DNA of 64,000 nucleotides, from NCBI GenBank assembly GCA_028339975.1, contig JAOLDG010000004.1:62001-126000 (forward strand), written 5' to 3'. Source of the DNA: Hyphomicrobiales bacterium. GTDB lineage: Bacteria; Pseudomonadota; Alphaproteobacteria; MED-G09. Below are positions 18,811 through 30,178 of the stretch, piece by piece (the first letter of the stretch is position 1; the number at the start of each line of letters is the position of its first letter). The translations under genes were made by a program, and so were the position numbers. Under the pieces are notes generated by a model that did not search any database, was not told where the DNA came from, and saw nothing but the letters and a program-made list of their open reading frames with translations.

Positions 18811-21374
18811 TTTTTCTTATTAATGCTTTCAATTAATGCATTAATAGCTTCCTGAGCCTTTTCTGGTTCAGATCCTCCTGACAAAGCCATATCTGGCCTT
18901 CCCCCTCCGCCTTTACCAGACATTTTTTCTGATGCAATTCTTACCAATTGAACTGAATCAAAACTTTCAACAAGATCTTCCGTTACACCAACAGCTATAA
19001 TTGCTTTTTTTGTATCCTTACTAATTAAGCAAACAATTCCTGAAACTAGATCCTTTTTACAATCGTCTATTAAAGATCTAAGGTTTTTTCCATCAATATC
19101 ACTAAGAATATCATAAAAGAATTTAAACCCATTAATCTCTATAGTTTTTCCATCTAAAATAGATTTTGAAATTTTTTCAGGCTTGGCCTTATTAGAGTTT
19201 TTCTCTTTTTTCTCTTTTAAATTAGACTCTAATTTATCTAATATGGAAATTGATGTTAGGGCTTCAGGACCAGTTGTTGCTTCAATTCTTCTTATACCTG
19301 AGGCTACAGAGCTTTGAGATGTTAACTTAAATGAGCCAATTTCATTTAAAGATTTAACATGCGTTCCACCACATAGTTCCGTTGAAAATGAATCTTCACC
19401 CATAGATAAAACCCTGACTTCATCATCATATTTTTCTCCGAAAAGAGCCAACGCCCCTTTCTTAACAGCCTCATCATAAGATAGTATTTCAGTACTCACA
19501 GGTGAATTTCTTAAGATAATTTGATTAATTGTTAACTCAACATCTTTTAATTCACTTTTACTTAAAGCCTTCGAGTGACTGAAGTCGAATCTAAGTTTTT
19601 GAGGAGATACCTGGGAACCTTTTTGAGTTACATGGTCACCTAAAACTCTTCTTAATGTCTCATGAAGAAGATGGGTGGCAGAATGATTGGCCATAATTTT
19701 TTTACGGTAATCAATATCAATTTGTAAATTTAGTATGTCGTTTACAAAAACTTTTCCTTTAATTAATTTACCTACATGAGCATGTAATCCATTAATTTTC
19801 TTTTGAGTGTCGGTTACTCGAAAGTCTACACTATCAGAAAATATTTGACCTCTATCCCCTATTTGACCTCCGCTTTCAGCATAAAAGGGTGTTTGGTTTA
19901 ACACAATAGTAGCGTCGTCACCTTCAATAATCTTATCAGAAACTTTTCCACCAACAATAATTGCGTTAACTTCGCCCATGGACTGATTTTTTAAATAGCC
20001 AAGAAATTCAGTTGGCTTAGATAGCTCGGAAATATCAAACCAAATTTCTTCAGTTTTTTCCTGACCAGATCCCAACCATGACTTTCTGGCATCATCTTTT
20101 TGCTTTTTCATTGCGTTATCAAATGATTTTTTATTCAATTTAAGCTTCTTATCTCTTAATAAATCCTCAGTTAGGTCTAATGGAAATCCAAAAGTGTCAT
20201 ATAGCTTAAAAGCTGACAAACCATCAAAAGTATCCCCTGGGACTAAGGATTTTGATTCTTCGTCTAGCATCTTAATACCTCTTGATAGAGTTGAAAGAAA
20301 ACGCTCCTCTTCGTTAAAAAGTGTTAACTTTATTAATTCTTTTGCTCGATTTAATTCAGGATAAGAATCCCCCATTAAGGCAACAACTAAATGAGAAAGC
20401 TTAAACAAAACAGGTTTTTTTATTCCTAATAAATAATTGTGCCTCATAGCCCTTCTCATTATTCTTCTCAAGACGTAACCCCTTCCATCATTCGAGGGAA
20501 GGATACCATCCGCTATAAGAAAGGATATAGACCTTAAGTGATCAGCAATTACTCGAAAATTAGAGATATTATCAGTGGTTTTTTTGATCTTTAATTCATT
20601 CTCAATACCAATTATTAGGGAAACAAAAAGATCTGTTTCAAAGCTATTAATTTTACCTTGTAACACTGTTGATATTCTCTCCAAGCCCATGCCAGTGTCA
20701 ATCGAGGGCTTAGGAAGGTCAATTCTTTCAGAATTAGATTTTTTTAGAAATTGCATAAAAACAAGATTCCAAATTTCTACAAATCTATCTCCATCCTCGT
20801 CGTTTGTTCCAGGTGGACCTCCAAAAACATTTTCACCATGATCAAAGAATATTTCTGAACACGGTCCACATGGACCCTCCTCGCCCATAGACCAAAAATT
20901 ATCATCTGTTGAAATTTTTATGATCTTACTATCGGAAAACCCTGAAACTTTTTTCCATAATTCACCTGCTTCTTCATCTTCCTTAAAGATAGTAATTAAT
21001 AATCTATCCTTAGGAATATCAAATTCATTGACTAAAAGATCCCAAGCTAATTTTATCGCCTCTTCTTTAAAATAATCACCAAAAGAAAAATTACCCAGCA
21101 TTTCAAAAAAAGTTAAATGTCTTGCTGTATGCCCCACATTATCCAAATCATTATGTTTACCGCCAGCTCTTACACATCTTTGAGAGCTAGTAACCCTTTT
21201 ATTTTCAGGGGATTCGTTTCCGGTAAAATAATTTTTAAACGGTACCATACCAGCATTAACAAACATAAGAGTCGGATCATTATGAGGTATTAAAGGGCTA
21301 GATGTTGTTACCTGATGGTTATTTTTTTCAAAAAAATCTAAAAAATTTGATCTTATTTCATTTAATTCGTTCAT
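18807..21374 (-). CDS. alaS: Alanyl-tRNA synthetase
   Basis: Class II synthetase of 855 residues charging tRNA-Ala. The catalytic domain starts [18 protein letters not shown], with motif-2-type segments and [13 protein letters not shown]. The editing domain zinc site is intact: HSATH (HxxxH) and CGGTH (CxxxH). The DHHA1/C-Ala part ends with [16 protein letters not shown], the usual glycine-rich end. It lies downstream of recA on the same strand, the conserved alphaproteobacterial order. No ribosome-binding site is seen; a 12 bp inverted repeat ends exactly at the ATG. Confidence 0.97.
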   Translation of the reverse strand: MNELNEIRSNFLDFFEKNNHQVTTSSPLIPHNDPTLMFVNAGMVPFKNYFTGNESPENKRVTSSQRCVRAGGKHNDLDNVGHTARHLTFFEMLGNFSFGDYFKEEAIKLAWDLLVNEFDIPKDRLLITIFKEDEEAGELWKKVSGFSDSKIIKISTDDNFWSMGEEGPCGPCSEIFFDHGENVFGGPPGTNDEDGDRFVEIWNLVFMQFLKKSNSERIDLPKPSIDTGMGLERISTVLQGKINSFETDLFVSLIIGIENELKIKKTTDNISNFRVIADHLRSISFLIADGILPSNDGRGYVLRRIMRRAMRHNYLLGIKKPVLFKLSHLVVALMGDSYPELNRAKELIKLTLFNEEERFLSTLSRGIKMLDEESKSLVPGDTFDGLSAFKLYDTFGFPLDLTEDLLRDKKLKLNKKSFDNAMKKQKDDARKSWLGSGQEKTEEIWFDISELSKPTEFLGYLKNQSMGEVNAIIVGGKVSDKIIEGDDATIVLNQTPFYAESGGQIGDRGQIFSDSVDFRVTDTQKKINGLHAHVGKLIKGKVFVNDILNLQIDIDYRKKIMANHSATHLLHETLRRVLGDHVTQKGSQVSPQKLRFDFSHSKALSKSELKDVELTINQIILRNSPVSTEILSYDEAVKKGALALFGEKYDDEVRVLSMGEDSFSTELCGGTHVKSLNEIGSFKLTSQSSVASGIRRIEATTGPEALTSISILDKLESNLKEKKEKNSNKAKPEKISKSILDGKTIEINGFKFFYDILSDIDGKNLRSLIDDCKKDLVSGIVCLISKDTKKAIIAVGVTEDLVESFDSVQLVRIASEKMSGKGGGGRPDMALSGGSEPEKAQEAINALIESINKKN

Positions 21375-21414
21375 ATTGTGCCAAGATAATAGTAAAGTTA
21401 TTTCTTAGCACAAT
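21375..21414 (-). repeat. Inverted repeat abutting the alaS start codon
   Basis: The arms are 21375-21386 and 21403-21414. On the alaS sense strand they read ATTGTGCTAAGA and TCTTGGCACAAT, pairing over 12 bp with a single G-U wobble and a 16 nt AT-rich loop. The second arm ends directly before the alaS ATG. There is no T-run after it, so it is not a classical terminator of recA; it could be an operator or an RNA hairpin controlling alaS translation. E. coli AlaRS represses its own gene at a palindrome, which makes autoregulation a reasonable guess. Confidence 0.55.
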
Positions 21415-21445
21415 AATTAGACGATTTGTTGCTTCTTGCAATAAT

Positions 21446-22567
21446 TTACTGTGTTAAAGCAATATCTCCTTCTGATGGAGCCGCATCTTCTTTCTTAGGT
21501 TTTGCAATTGATTTACTTTTAATTAACGCTTGATCTATCTTTAATCCTGCGCTTTGTCTAACAGCAATCTCTATTGCGTCTGATATATCAGGATTTTCTT
21601 CTAAAAACGTTTTTACATTTTCTCTTCCCTGACCCATACGCTCACCTTCATAAGAGTACCAAGTTCCAGACTTCTCAACGATACCAGCCTCTACACCAAT
21701 ATCAATAATCTCACCTTTTTTCGAAATACCTTTTCCGTAAAGTATATCAAATTCAACAGTCTTAAATGGTGGAGCTACTTTATTTTTCACGACCTTAACT
21801 CTCGTTTGATTACCAACAATTTCTTCTCGATCTTTAAGAGCTCCAATACGACGGATATCAAGTCTTACAGTTGAGTAAAACTTTAAGGCATTTCCACCTG
21901 TTGTAGTCTCAGGACTGCCAAACATAACGCCTATCTTCATTCTAATTTGATTTATAAAAATTATCATGCAGTTAGTTTTCGAAATAGAACCGGTTAACTT
22001 CCTTAAAGCCTGACTCATTAGTCTAGCCTGTAGCCCGGGCAAACTATCACCCATCTCCCCATCTAACTCAGCTTTTGGAGTTAGGGCAGCAACCGAATCA
22101 ATAACAATAACATCAACTGCCGCAGACCTGATCAAAGTGTCAGCAATTTCAAGGGCTTGCTCACCATGATCTGGTTGAGAAATTAACAAATCTTCAATTT
22201 TTACACCAAGATTACGAGCATATATTGGGTCAAGAGCATGCTCAGCATCTATAAATCCGCAAGTACCACCTGCTTTTTGAGCTTCAGCTATTGCATGGAG
22301 CGCGAGAGTTGTTTTACCTGAACTCTCTGGGCCATAAATTTCAATAACCCTTCCTTTGGGAAAACCACCTATACCTAGTGCTATATCAAGACCTAATGAT
22401 CCAGACGATACACCTTCTATTTCAGCGATTGCTTTATCGCCTCCTAGTTTCATTATTGATCCCTTACCAAATTGCTTTTCAATTTGCCCAAGGGCTGCTT
22501 CTAATGACTTTGTTTTATCTATACCTGCAATGTCTTGTTTAGATACGGCCTTAAGTGATTCTTTCAT
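21446..22567 (-). CDS. recA: Recombinase RecA
   Basis: A 373-residue ATP-dependent strand-exchange protein and SOS co-protease. Walker A is GPESSGKT (79-86); the L1/L2 and ATPase segments [30 protein letters not shown] and [21 protein letters not shown] are conserved. A GGAG ribosome-binding site precedes the ATG. An SOS-box-like sequence lies about 40 nt upstream of the start, so LexA control is likely. alaS follows downstream after 71 nt. Confidence 0.98.
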   Translation of the reverse strand: MKESLKAVSKQDIAGIDKTKSLEAALGQIEKQFGKGSIMKLGGDKAIAEIEGVSSGSLGLDIALGIGGFPKGRVIEIYGPESSGKTTLALHAIAEAQKAGGTCGFIDAEHALDPIYARNLGVKIEDLLISQPDHGEQALEIADTLIRSAAVDVIVIDSVAALTPKAELDGEMGDSLPGLQARLMSQALRKLTGSISKTNCMIIFINQIRMKIGVMFGSPETTTGGNALKFYSTVRLDIRRIGALKDREEIVGNQTRVKVVKNKVAPPFKTVEFDILYGKGISKKGEIIDIGVEAGIVEKSGTWYSYEGERMGQGRENVKTFLEENPDISDAIEIAVRQSAGLKIDQALIKSKSIAKPKKEDAAPSEGDIALTQ

Positions 22568-22607
22568 TTTTGTTACTCCAATTTTAGAAGGTTAATATAG
22601 TAACTTT

Positions 22608-22622
22608 GTACTACTTTTGTTC
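22608..22622 (-). promoter_or_regulatory. Putative LexA (SOS) box upstream of recA
   Basis: On the recA strand the sequence reads GAAC-AAAAGTA-GTAC, one mismatch from the alphaproteobacterial LexA-binding consensus GAAC-N7-GAAC. It lies about 40 nt before the recA ATG, a suitable promoter-proximal position. The identification rests on the consensus and location only. Confidence 0.6.
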
Positions 22623-22737
22623 TTATTTTGCAATAAAAATTAAGTAGCTGATAATATTGGATAAATTAAGTTCTTTTATTGATTTGATCTAATATTTAAT
22701 GATCATTTATATAATTACCGAATCGTTTCGACTAATA

Positions 22738-23154
22738 CTAATCTTCTCGATAAACCTTTTCTTTTCTCTCGTGGCGCTCCTGAGAGTCTATCGAAAGGGT
22801 GGCAATGGGGCGAGCAACTAGTCTTTTTAAGCCAATACTTTCGCCAGTATCTTCACAGTATCCATATGCACCGTCTTCAATGCGAAGAAGGGCCTCATCA
22901 ATTTTTGATATAAGCTTTCTTTGACGATCACGAGCACGAAGTTCAAGAGAGCGATCAGTCTCGGATGAAGCTCTATCTGCTATATCAGAAAAATTAACTA
23001 CTTCTTTTTGAAGATTATTTAATGTTTCTTTAGTTTCTTGAATAATATCACTACGCCACGCAAGCAGTTTGCGCTTAAAGAATTCCTTTTGTTTTGCATT
23101 CATAAAAGGTTCTTTTTCTGAGGGTGTATAATCCTTTGGTAAACGTGTAGCCAT
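22738..23154 (-). CDS. dksA: DksA/TraR-family RNA polymerase-binding regulator, zinc motif degenerate
   Basis: A 138-residue secondary-channel regulator of RNA polymerase that works with ppGpp. The coiled-coil tip DIADRASSETDRS (57-69) keeps the DxxDxA arrangement needed for activity. The zinc-finger region reads YGYCEDTGESIGLKRLVARP..LSIDSQERHE: of the four cysteines in classical DksA only C100 remains, the others being T103, S121 and S124, so it probably does not bind zinc. Similar reduced-cysteine DksA proteins exist, for example P. aeruginosa DksA2. It is upstream of recA by 170 bp. Confidence 0.92.
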   Translation of the reverse strand: MATRLPKDYTPSEKEPFMNAKQKEFFKRKLLAWRSDIIQETKETLNNLQKEVVNFSDIADRASSETDRSLELRARDRQRKLISKIDEALLRIEDGAYGYCEDTGESIGLKRLVARPIATLSIDSQERHERKEKVYRED

Positions 23155-23298
23155 TAAATCCTCTTTATATCAGGATGGTTTTTAGAACATATAAATTAAA
23201 ACCTCAAGTAAGATTCGTAATAATCGTTATTGATATTAAATATTTTGCTGATTAGATTAGCGGCTTAATTAATTAAAAAATATATTTGAGGTGAAAAA

Positions 23299-24144
23299 AT
23301 GCGGTTTGAAGGTACAGAAAATTATATTGCTACGGAAGATCTTCGTATAGCAGTAAATGCGGCGATTACTTTAGAAAGACCACTTCTTATAAAAGGAGAG
23401 CCGGGAACAGGTAAAACTGTTTTAGCGGAAGAAATATCCAAGGCTCTTAAAATGCCTCTAATAACTTGGCATATAAAGTCTACAACAAAGGCGCAGCAAG
23501 GGTTGTATGAATATGACGCTATAACTCGACTAAGAGACTCTCAGCTTGGTGATGAAAAAGTTAAGGATATTAAAAACTATATAAAACGAGGGAAATTATG
23601 GGAATCATTTGAAAGTGACGAAAGGCCAATACTTTTAATAGATGAAATTGATAAAGCCGATATTGAGTTTCCGAATGATTTGCTTCAAGAATTAGATAGA
23701 ATGGAATTCTTTGTTTATGAGACCAATGAAACAATTAAGGCTGTAAAAAGACCAGTCGTGATAATCACTTCAAATAATGAAAAGGAACTTCCTGATGCTT
23801 TCTTGAGAAGGTGTTTCTTCCATTATATTTCATTTCCAGATACCCCAACAATGGAAAAAATAGTTGATGTTCATTATCCTGATATCAAATCTAAGTTAGT
23901 TTCAGAGTCCCTTAGGGTTTTTTATGAGCTAAGAGATGTTCCTGGAATTAAGAAAAAACCATCAACTTCTGAGCTTCTTGATTGGTTAAAGCTATTAATG
24001 AATGAGGATATTAAGCCTGAAATGCTAAGAGAAAAAAATGCTAATAACTTAATTCCTCCTTTGCACGGAGCTTTGTTGAAAAATGAACAAGATGTTCATC
24101 TTTTTGAAAGACTGGCATTCCTAGCAAGAAGAGAGGGTAATTAA
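23299..24144 (+). CDS. MoxR-type AAA ATPase
   Basis: A 281-residue AAA ATPase. Walker A is GEPGTGKT (33-40), Walker B LLIDEID (about 113-119), and sensor/arginine-finger segments include VIITSNNEKELPDAFLRRC. MoxR ATPases act as chaperones for metal- or cofactor-containing enzyme complexes and nearly always pair with VWA proteins. The partner gene starts 8 nt after its stop. The gene is divergent from dksA across 144 bp and has a GAGG-type ribosome-binding site. Confidence 0.9.
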   Translation: MRFEGTENYIATEDLRIAVNAAITLERPLLIKGEPGTGKTVLAEEISKALKMPLITWHIKSTTKAQQGLYEYDAITRLRDSQLGDEKVKDIKNYIKRGKLWESFESDERPILLIDEIDKADIEFPNDLLQELDRMEFFVYETNETIKAVKRPVVIITSNNEKELPDAFLRRCFFHYISFPDTPTMEKIVDVHYPDIKSKLVSESLRVFYELRDVPGIKKKPSTSELLDWLKLLMNEDIKPEMLREKNANNLIPPLHGALLKNEQDVHLFERLAFLARREGN

Positions 24145-24152
24145 ATAAATCA

Positions 24153-25334
24153 ATGTTTATAAATTTCTTTCATGAACTAAAAACAGCCAACTTGCCTGTC
24201 TCTCTAAGAGAATACTTAACTCTCTTAGAGGCAATGGATAAAGGTGTACCAAATAGAAAAATTGAAGATTTTTATTATCTTTCAAGATCTACACTTGTAA
24301 AAGATGAAAAAAATCTTGATAAATTTGATCAAGTTTTTGGTCATGTTTTTAAAGGTCTTGAATCTCTTGAGTCAGATGAAATTGCTGAAATTCCTGAAGA
24401 GTGGCTTAAGTCTCTAAATGAGAAGTTTTTAACTGAAGAAGAAAAAGCCAAAATAGAATCTATGGGCGGCTGGGATAAGCTTATGGAAGAATTAAAAAAA
24501 AGATTAGAAGAGCAAGAGAAAAGGCATGAAGGAGGCTCTAAGTGGATTGGAACTGGGGGTACCTCGCCTTATGGCTCAGATGGCTATAATCCAGAAGGAG
24601 TAAGAATAGGCCAAAAAGAGAATAAAAATTTTAAGGCTGTAAAAGTTTGGGATAAAAGAGAATTCAGAAATCTAGATAAAGATGTTGAAATTGGAACTAG
24701 AAATATAAAGGTGGCCTTAAGAAGACTAAGGAAATTTGCTCGAGAAGGCGCAGCAGATACACTAGACCTCCCCGGAACAATTAAGAATACTGCTGATAAA
24801 GGTTATCTTGATATATCATTAGTTCCGGAAAGAAGAAATAATGCCAAAGTATTATTATTCTTTGATGTAGGAGGGTCAATGGATCCGCATGTAAAGTTAT
24901 GTGAGGAGTTATTCTCAGCAGCAAAAACAGAATTTAAAAATATGGAAAATTTTTATTTCCATAATTGTCTTTATGAGTCTGTTTGGAGAGATAACAAAAG
25001 AAGACATACAGAAAAAATTAATACATGGGATATTTTGCATAAATATGCATCTGACTATAAGGTAATATTTGTTGGAGATGCGTCAATGAGTCCTTATGAA
25101 ATTACTTATTCAGGTGGTAGTGTTGAACATTGGAATGATGAAGCTGGAGCAGAATGGTTACAAAGAATTTCTGATATTTATCAGAATGTTATATGGATAA
25201 ACCCTGTAGATAAAAAACACTGGGAATTCACACCATCGACGCAAATTGTTAATCAAATAATTTCCAATAGAATGTTTCCGTTAACTTTAGAAGGCTTAGA
25301 TAACGGAATGAAAGAACTAAGCCGAAACAAATGA
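24153..25334 (+). CDS. VWA-domain protein, CoxE-like partner of MoxR
   Basis: A 393-residue protein: a helical, Glu/Lys-rich N-terminal half (1-140), then a glycine-rich linker WIGTGGTSPYGSDGYNPEG, and a von Willebrand A domain from about 230. The metal-site (MIDAS) motif reads DVGGS (238-242) in place of canonical DxSxS; I recall this variant in the CoxE/YeaD-like family. It has no signal peptide, so it works in the cytoplasm with the MoxR ATPase just upstream. The client complex is unknown; no CO dehydrogenase or other obvious target gene is adjacent. Confidence 0.87.
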   Translation: MFINFFHELKTANLPVSLREYLTLLEAMDKGVPNRKIEDFYYLSRSTLVKDEKNLDKFDQVFGHVFKGLESLESDEIAEIPEEWLKSLNEKFLTEEEKAKIESMGGWDKLMEELKKRLEEQEKRHEGGSKWIGTGGTSPYGSDGYNPEGVRIGQKENKNFKAVKVWDKREFRNLDKDVEIGTRNIKVALRRLRKFAREGAADTLDLPGTIKNTADKGYLDISLVPERRNNAKVLLFFDVGGSMDPHVKLCEELFSAAKTEFKNMENFYFHNCLYESVWRDNKRRHTEKINTWDILHKYASDYKVIFVGDASMSPYEITYSGGSVEHWNDEAGAEWLQRISDIYQNVIWINPVDKKHWEFTPSTQIVNQIISNRMFPLTLEGLDNGMKELSRNK

Positions 25335-25341
25335 GGTCAAA

Positions 25342-25602
25342 ATGAAAAAATATTTTATTTTAATAGCTGTACTCTTCCTTTCTTCCTGTGCGTCTCAATT
25401 GGAGCTTGAAGAAAGAGCGATGTTAAGGGATAAGATTGATCATGAAGAATGTGTTTCTTTAGGATTTATAGAGGGAACAGAGGCTTATGGCAGCTGTCGT
25501 TTAACCCTTAAGTCTATTAGAGCTCAGAACAGAACAGCAGATGCAATAAGAAGAAACGGTTTAGACAACAATAGGTTTTGTAATAGATTCTATTGCTGGT
25601 AA
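25342..25602 (+). CDS. Small cysteine-rich lipoprotein
   Basis: An 86-residue precursor with a lipoprotein signal (MKKYFILIAVLFLSSC; lipobox LSSC, lipidated Cys at 16). The mature part has a coiled, charged segment, then HEECVSLGFIEGTEAYGSCRLTL, a pattern seen in many small alphaproteobacterial lipoproteins, and ends in CNRFYCW. The four mature cysteines could form disulfides in the periplasm. Function unknown. It lies 7 nt after the VWA gene and has a GAGG ribosome-binding site, so it is probably co-transcribed with moxR. Confidence 0.75.
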   Translation: MKKYFILIAVLFLSSCASQLELEERAMLRDKIDHEECVSLGFIEGTEAYGSCRLTLKSIRAQNRTADAIRRNGLDNNRFCNRFYCW

Positions 25603-25604
25603 AA

Positions 25605-26639
<1,035 letters not shown>

Positions 26640-26656
26640 CTATTAGTTGTACATTC

Positions 26657-27040
<384 letters not shown>

Positions 27041-27134
27041 TTATAAATGTTCTTAGAATTTATTCAATTATAATTATTTATAAAAAATTTTAAAAAACAG
27101 CAAACATTAAAAATTTATAAAAATAACATAAATT

Positions 27135-28409
27135 ATGATACAAGGCTCAATGAATAAAATAAACGATAAACCTCTAAGAATTTTAATGCCCAGCTACAGA
27201 AGTCATCCTTATACCGGTGGTCAGGGTATTTATATGAGGTTGGTAACCAAAGCGATGATTGATCTAGGGCATACCGTTGAAGTGTTGTCAGGTCAGCCAT
27301 ATCCAATACTTGATAAGGGCGTAGGTCTTACCAAACTTCCCTCTCTTGATTTATACTCCTATGACAGTCCATTGGAAGCCTTTCGGTTAAGTCTTTTAAG
27401 AGAGCCTATAAATCTTTATGAATGGTTAAGTCATTTATCAGGAGGATTTTCTGAACCTTATACTTTTGGAGAAAGAATGGCTGTTTGGGGCAAAAAAAAT
27501 TATAAAAATTTTGATGTCGTTCATGATAATCAAACGCTAGCATACGGACTACTTAAATTAAAAAAACTTGGCCTTCCAGTTGTTGGTACTATTCATCATC
27601 CAATCACTATGGATAAAAGAATAGACATTAAGCACGCTGATACAATTTCGTTAAAAATCCTTAAGTGGAGGTGGTACAGCTTTTTAAAAATGCAAATAAG
27701 GGTTGCAAGGAAGCTAGACCCCATCATCGTTGTTTCTGAAAATACGAGAAAGGACCTTATCAAGGATTTTAAGATTGACACAAAAAAAACTAGAAAAGTA
27801 TTACATGGAATTGATCATGAAACTTTTCAACCTATTCCATCTATTAAAAGAAAGGCTAATCAATTAATAACAACCGCCAGCGCGGATGTACCTTTAAAAG
27901 GATTAATTTACCTTATAAGAGCTTATGCGGGCCTCTTAAAAGAATTCCCTGACTTAAAACTAATTGTCATTGGAAGGCTAAGAGAAGGCCCGACTGAAAA
28001 GGAGTTAAAAAAAGAAGGCATTAAGGAAAAGGTAAAATTTGTTTCTAACTTAACTAGCCGACAAATAGCCGAACTATATGCTGAATCAACAATTGCAGTT
28101 TCTCCATCTGTTTATGAGGGATTTGGCTTTCCTGCAGGAGAGGCTATGTCTTGTGGAATTCCATTGGTTTCAACTAACGGAGGATCCCTTCCGGAAGTTG
28201 TTGGTGATGCCGGAATTATTGTTCCTCATTCTGACCCCAAAGCATTGAAAGGTGCGATAAAATCTTTATTAAATTCTCCAGAAATAAGAATTGAATTTGG
28301 AAAAAAAGGAAGGCGGAGAGTTTTAGAAAATTTTACTTGGAGTAGAGCTGCTAAAGAACTTGTTGAGGTTTACAGAGAGGCCATAGAAAATGCTAACAAT
28401 AGACCTTGA
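27135..28409 (+). CDS. Glycosyltransferase family 4
   Basis: A 424-residue GT-B glycosyltransferase. The N-terminal domain starts LRILMPSYRSHPYTGGQGIYM, and the C-terminal domain has the nucleotide-sugar binding motif SPSVYEGFGFPAGEAMSCG with the EX7E glutamates, then GDAGIIVPHSDP. Donor and acceptor are unknown. It is the first gene of a tight operon with a methyltransferase (20 nt overlap) and a toroid protein (8 nt overlap). There is no clear ribosome-binding site for the first ATG; the second ATG at 27150 is an alternative start. Confidence 0.9.
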   Translation: MIQGSMNKINDKPLRILMPSYRSHPYTGGQGIYMRLVTKAMIDLGHTVEVLSGQPYPILDKGVGLTKLPSLDLYSYDSPLEAFRLSLLREPINLYEWLSHLSGGFSEPYTFGERMAVWGKKNYKNFDVVHDNQTLAYGLLKLKKLGLPVVGTIHHPITMDKRIDIKHADTISLKILKWRWYSFLKMQIRVARKLDPIIVVSENTRKDLIKDFKIDTKKTRKVLHGIDHETFQPIPSIKRKANQLITTASADVPLKGLIYLIRAYAGLLKEFPDLKLIVIGRLREGPTEKELKKEGIKEKVKFVSNLTSRQIAELYAESTIAVSPSVYEGFGFPAGEAMSCGIPLVSTNGGSLPEVVGDAGIIVPHSDPKALKGAIKSLLNSPEIRIEFGKKGRRRVLENFTWSRAAKELVEVYREAIENANNRP

Positions 28410-29109
28410 AAGAATTAATATAGAAGATGATCAAGTTATACTTGATTTAGGATGTGGAAAAGGTCGTCATATTCATAAACTTTATTATTATAAGAAATGC
28501 CATGTCATTGGATTGGATCTATCATATGAAGACCTTCAAATAACTCACGAAGGTTTTGAAAAATATCCAGATATTGAGGGTGATAAAAAAAGACAATTTA
28601 ATTTAATGGCTGGTGATGCTCATAAACTCCCCTTCCCGGATGAAACATTCGATAGGGTTATTTGCTCAGAAGTATTGGAGCATATTCCTGATTATGAAAA
28701 TGTTATAAAAGAGATATTTCGTGTAGCAAAAAAAGATGCTAAAATTGGTATTTCAGTTCCGCGATGGCTACCAGAAAAAATATGTTGGTTTCTTTCAGAT
28801 GACTATCATAACGAGCCTGGTGGTCACGTACATATTTTTACTTTTAAAAATATAAAAAAATCTTTTACCAAAAATGGTTTCTTGTATCTCTTTAGGTCAT
28901 ATAAGCATGGCCTTCATTCACCATATTGGTGGCTAAAGTGTTTCGTAGGAGTAAAAAATGAAAAAAATATTTTCGTTAACTTTTACCAAAAATTTCTTGA
29001 ATGGGACATTATGAAGAGACCAATTTTAACTAAGCTACTAGAAAAAATATTCGATCCTTTAATAGGAAAATCTTTAGTTCTGTATTTCAAAAAAAATAAT
29101 AATGGTTGA
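28390..29109 (+). CDS. Class I SAM-dependent methyltransferase
   Basis: A 239-residue methyltransferase of the Methyltransf_11 group. SAM motif I is DLGCGKGRH (about residues 17-25), followed by GLDLSYEDL, AGDAHKLPFPDETFDRV and the post-motif EVLEHIPDYENV. The C-terminal part (WWLKCF, PLIGKSLVLYF) is hydrophobic enough to suggest a lipid or membrane-associated substrate. The start inside the glycosyltransferase gene is supported by a GAGAGG ribosome-binding site 8 nt upstream. Confidence 0.88.
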   Translation: MLTIDLERINIEDDQVILDLGCGKGRHIHKLYYYKKCHVIGLDLSYEDLQITHEGFEKYPDIEGDKKRQFNLMAGDAHKLPFPDETFDRVICSEVLEHIPDYENVIKEIFRVAKKDAKIGISVPRWLPEKICWFLSDDYHNEPGGHVHIFTFKNIKKSFTKNGFLYLFRSYKHGLHSPYWWLKCFVGVKNEKNIFVNFYQKFLEWDIMKRPILTKLLEKIFDPLIGKSLVLYFKKNNNG

Positions 29110-30178
29110 GATGAAACACTTCAAAGATGCAACCAGTTACTTCAAAGGATCAATTCAAAGAATCCTTGACCTTCAAAGGAAAGACGGATCAATAACATGG
29201 TTTTCGAATGGTATTTTTGATCCCTGGAATCATCTTGAATCGGTAATGGCACTAAATATCCTTAAGCATCAAAATGAAAAAAAAATTGGATTTCAGTTCT
29301 TAAAAAATACTCAACTTAGCGATGGTTCCTGGAATGGACAGCTTGGAAGTGATGTTGAGATTGATGAAATAGAGGGAAGGTTTAAAGGTAACGAGAGTGC
29401 TGAAAAGAAAATAAGAGACACAAACTTTACTGCCTATATTGCTACTGCTTGCTGGCATGATTACCTCATAAATGAATCAGAAGAGTTTTTAAAAGAAATG
29501 TGGCCAACCATTGAAATGGCAATAACATTTGTTCTTAGCTATCAGTCTAAGAATGGTGAAGTAAGGTGGGCAGCACAAGATGATTCCGCGCCTGATGATG
29601 ACGCATTGCTTACAGGCTGTTGCTCAATATATAAAAGTCTAGAATGCGCAATTAATTGTGCTTCTATACTAAATATAGAAAAGAAAGACTGGAGAAGATC
29701 TTTGGTTGAGCTTGGGAGTGCTATTAAAAATAAACCAGAGCTATTTGATAGAACTTGGGAATCTAAAGACCGATTCTCAATGGATTGGTATTATCCAATT
29801 TTATCAGGAGTAATTTGTAATGATGAAGCTGAAAAAAGGCTAAATGAAAAATGGAACATTTTTGTAGTTGATGGCATTGGATGCAAATGCGTTTCTGATC
29901 AACCTTGGGTCACAGTTGCAGAAACTGCGGAACTATCAATAGCGTTATTAAAAATGGGGCGAGAGAAAGATGCTAAAGAAATTTTATCTTGGGCTCATAA
30001 GTGGCGAGATAACGATGGGGCCTACTGGATGGGAAGGCAATATGAAAAAAATGTTTTTTGGCCCAAAGAAAAGCCACCCTGGACCTCTGCTTCAGTAATT
30101 TTAGCCTATGATTCAATTTTTAAAATAAGCAAAGGTTCAGAATTATTTTTAAATAATAATTTATTAAATTCTTTGTAA
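29102..30178 (+). CDS. Alpha/alpha-toroid protein, prenyltransferase/squalene-cyclase-repeat type
   Basis: A 358-residue protein with repeated helical QW-like motifs: LDLQRKDGSITWF, NTQLSDGSWNG, YQSKNGEVRWA and WRDNDGAYWMG. Such repeats form the double-helical toroid shared by terpene cyclases, prenyltransferase beta subunits and some glycoside hydrolases. It lacks the DxDD motif of squalene-hopene cyclases; acidic clusters such as DDSAPDDDALL are present. The catalytic class is therefore open. It is the third gene of the glycosyltransferase operon, and its end overlaps that of the opposite-strand methyltransferase by 15 nt. Confidence 0.72.
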   Translation: MVEMKHFKDATSYFKGSIQRILDLQRKDGSITWFSNGIFDPWNHLESVMALNILKHQNEKKIGFQFLKNTQLSDGSWNGQLGSDVEIDEIEGRFKGNESAEKKIRDTNFTAYIATACWHDYLINESEEFLKEMWPTIEMAITFVLSYQSKNGEVRWAAQDDSAPDDDALLTGCCSIYKSLECAINCASILNIEKKDWRRSLVELGSAIKNKPELFDRTWESKDRFSMDWYYPILSGVICNDEAEKRLNEKWNIFVVDGIGCKCVSDQPWVTVAETAELSIALLKMGREKDAKEILSWAHKWRDNDGAYWMGRQYEKNVFWPKEKPPWTSASVILAYDSIFKISKGSELFLNNNLLNSL

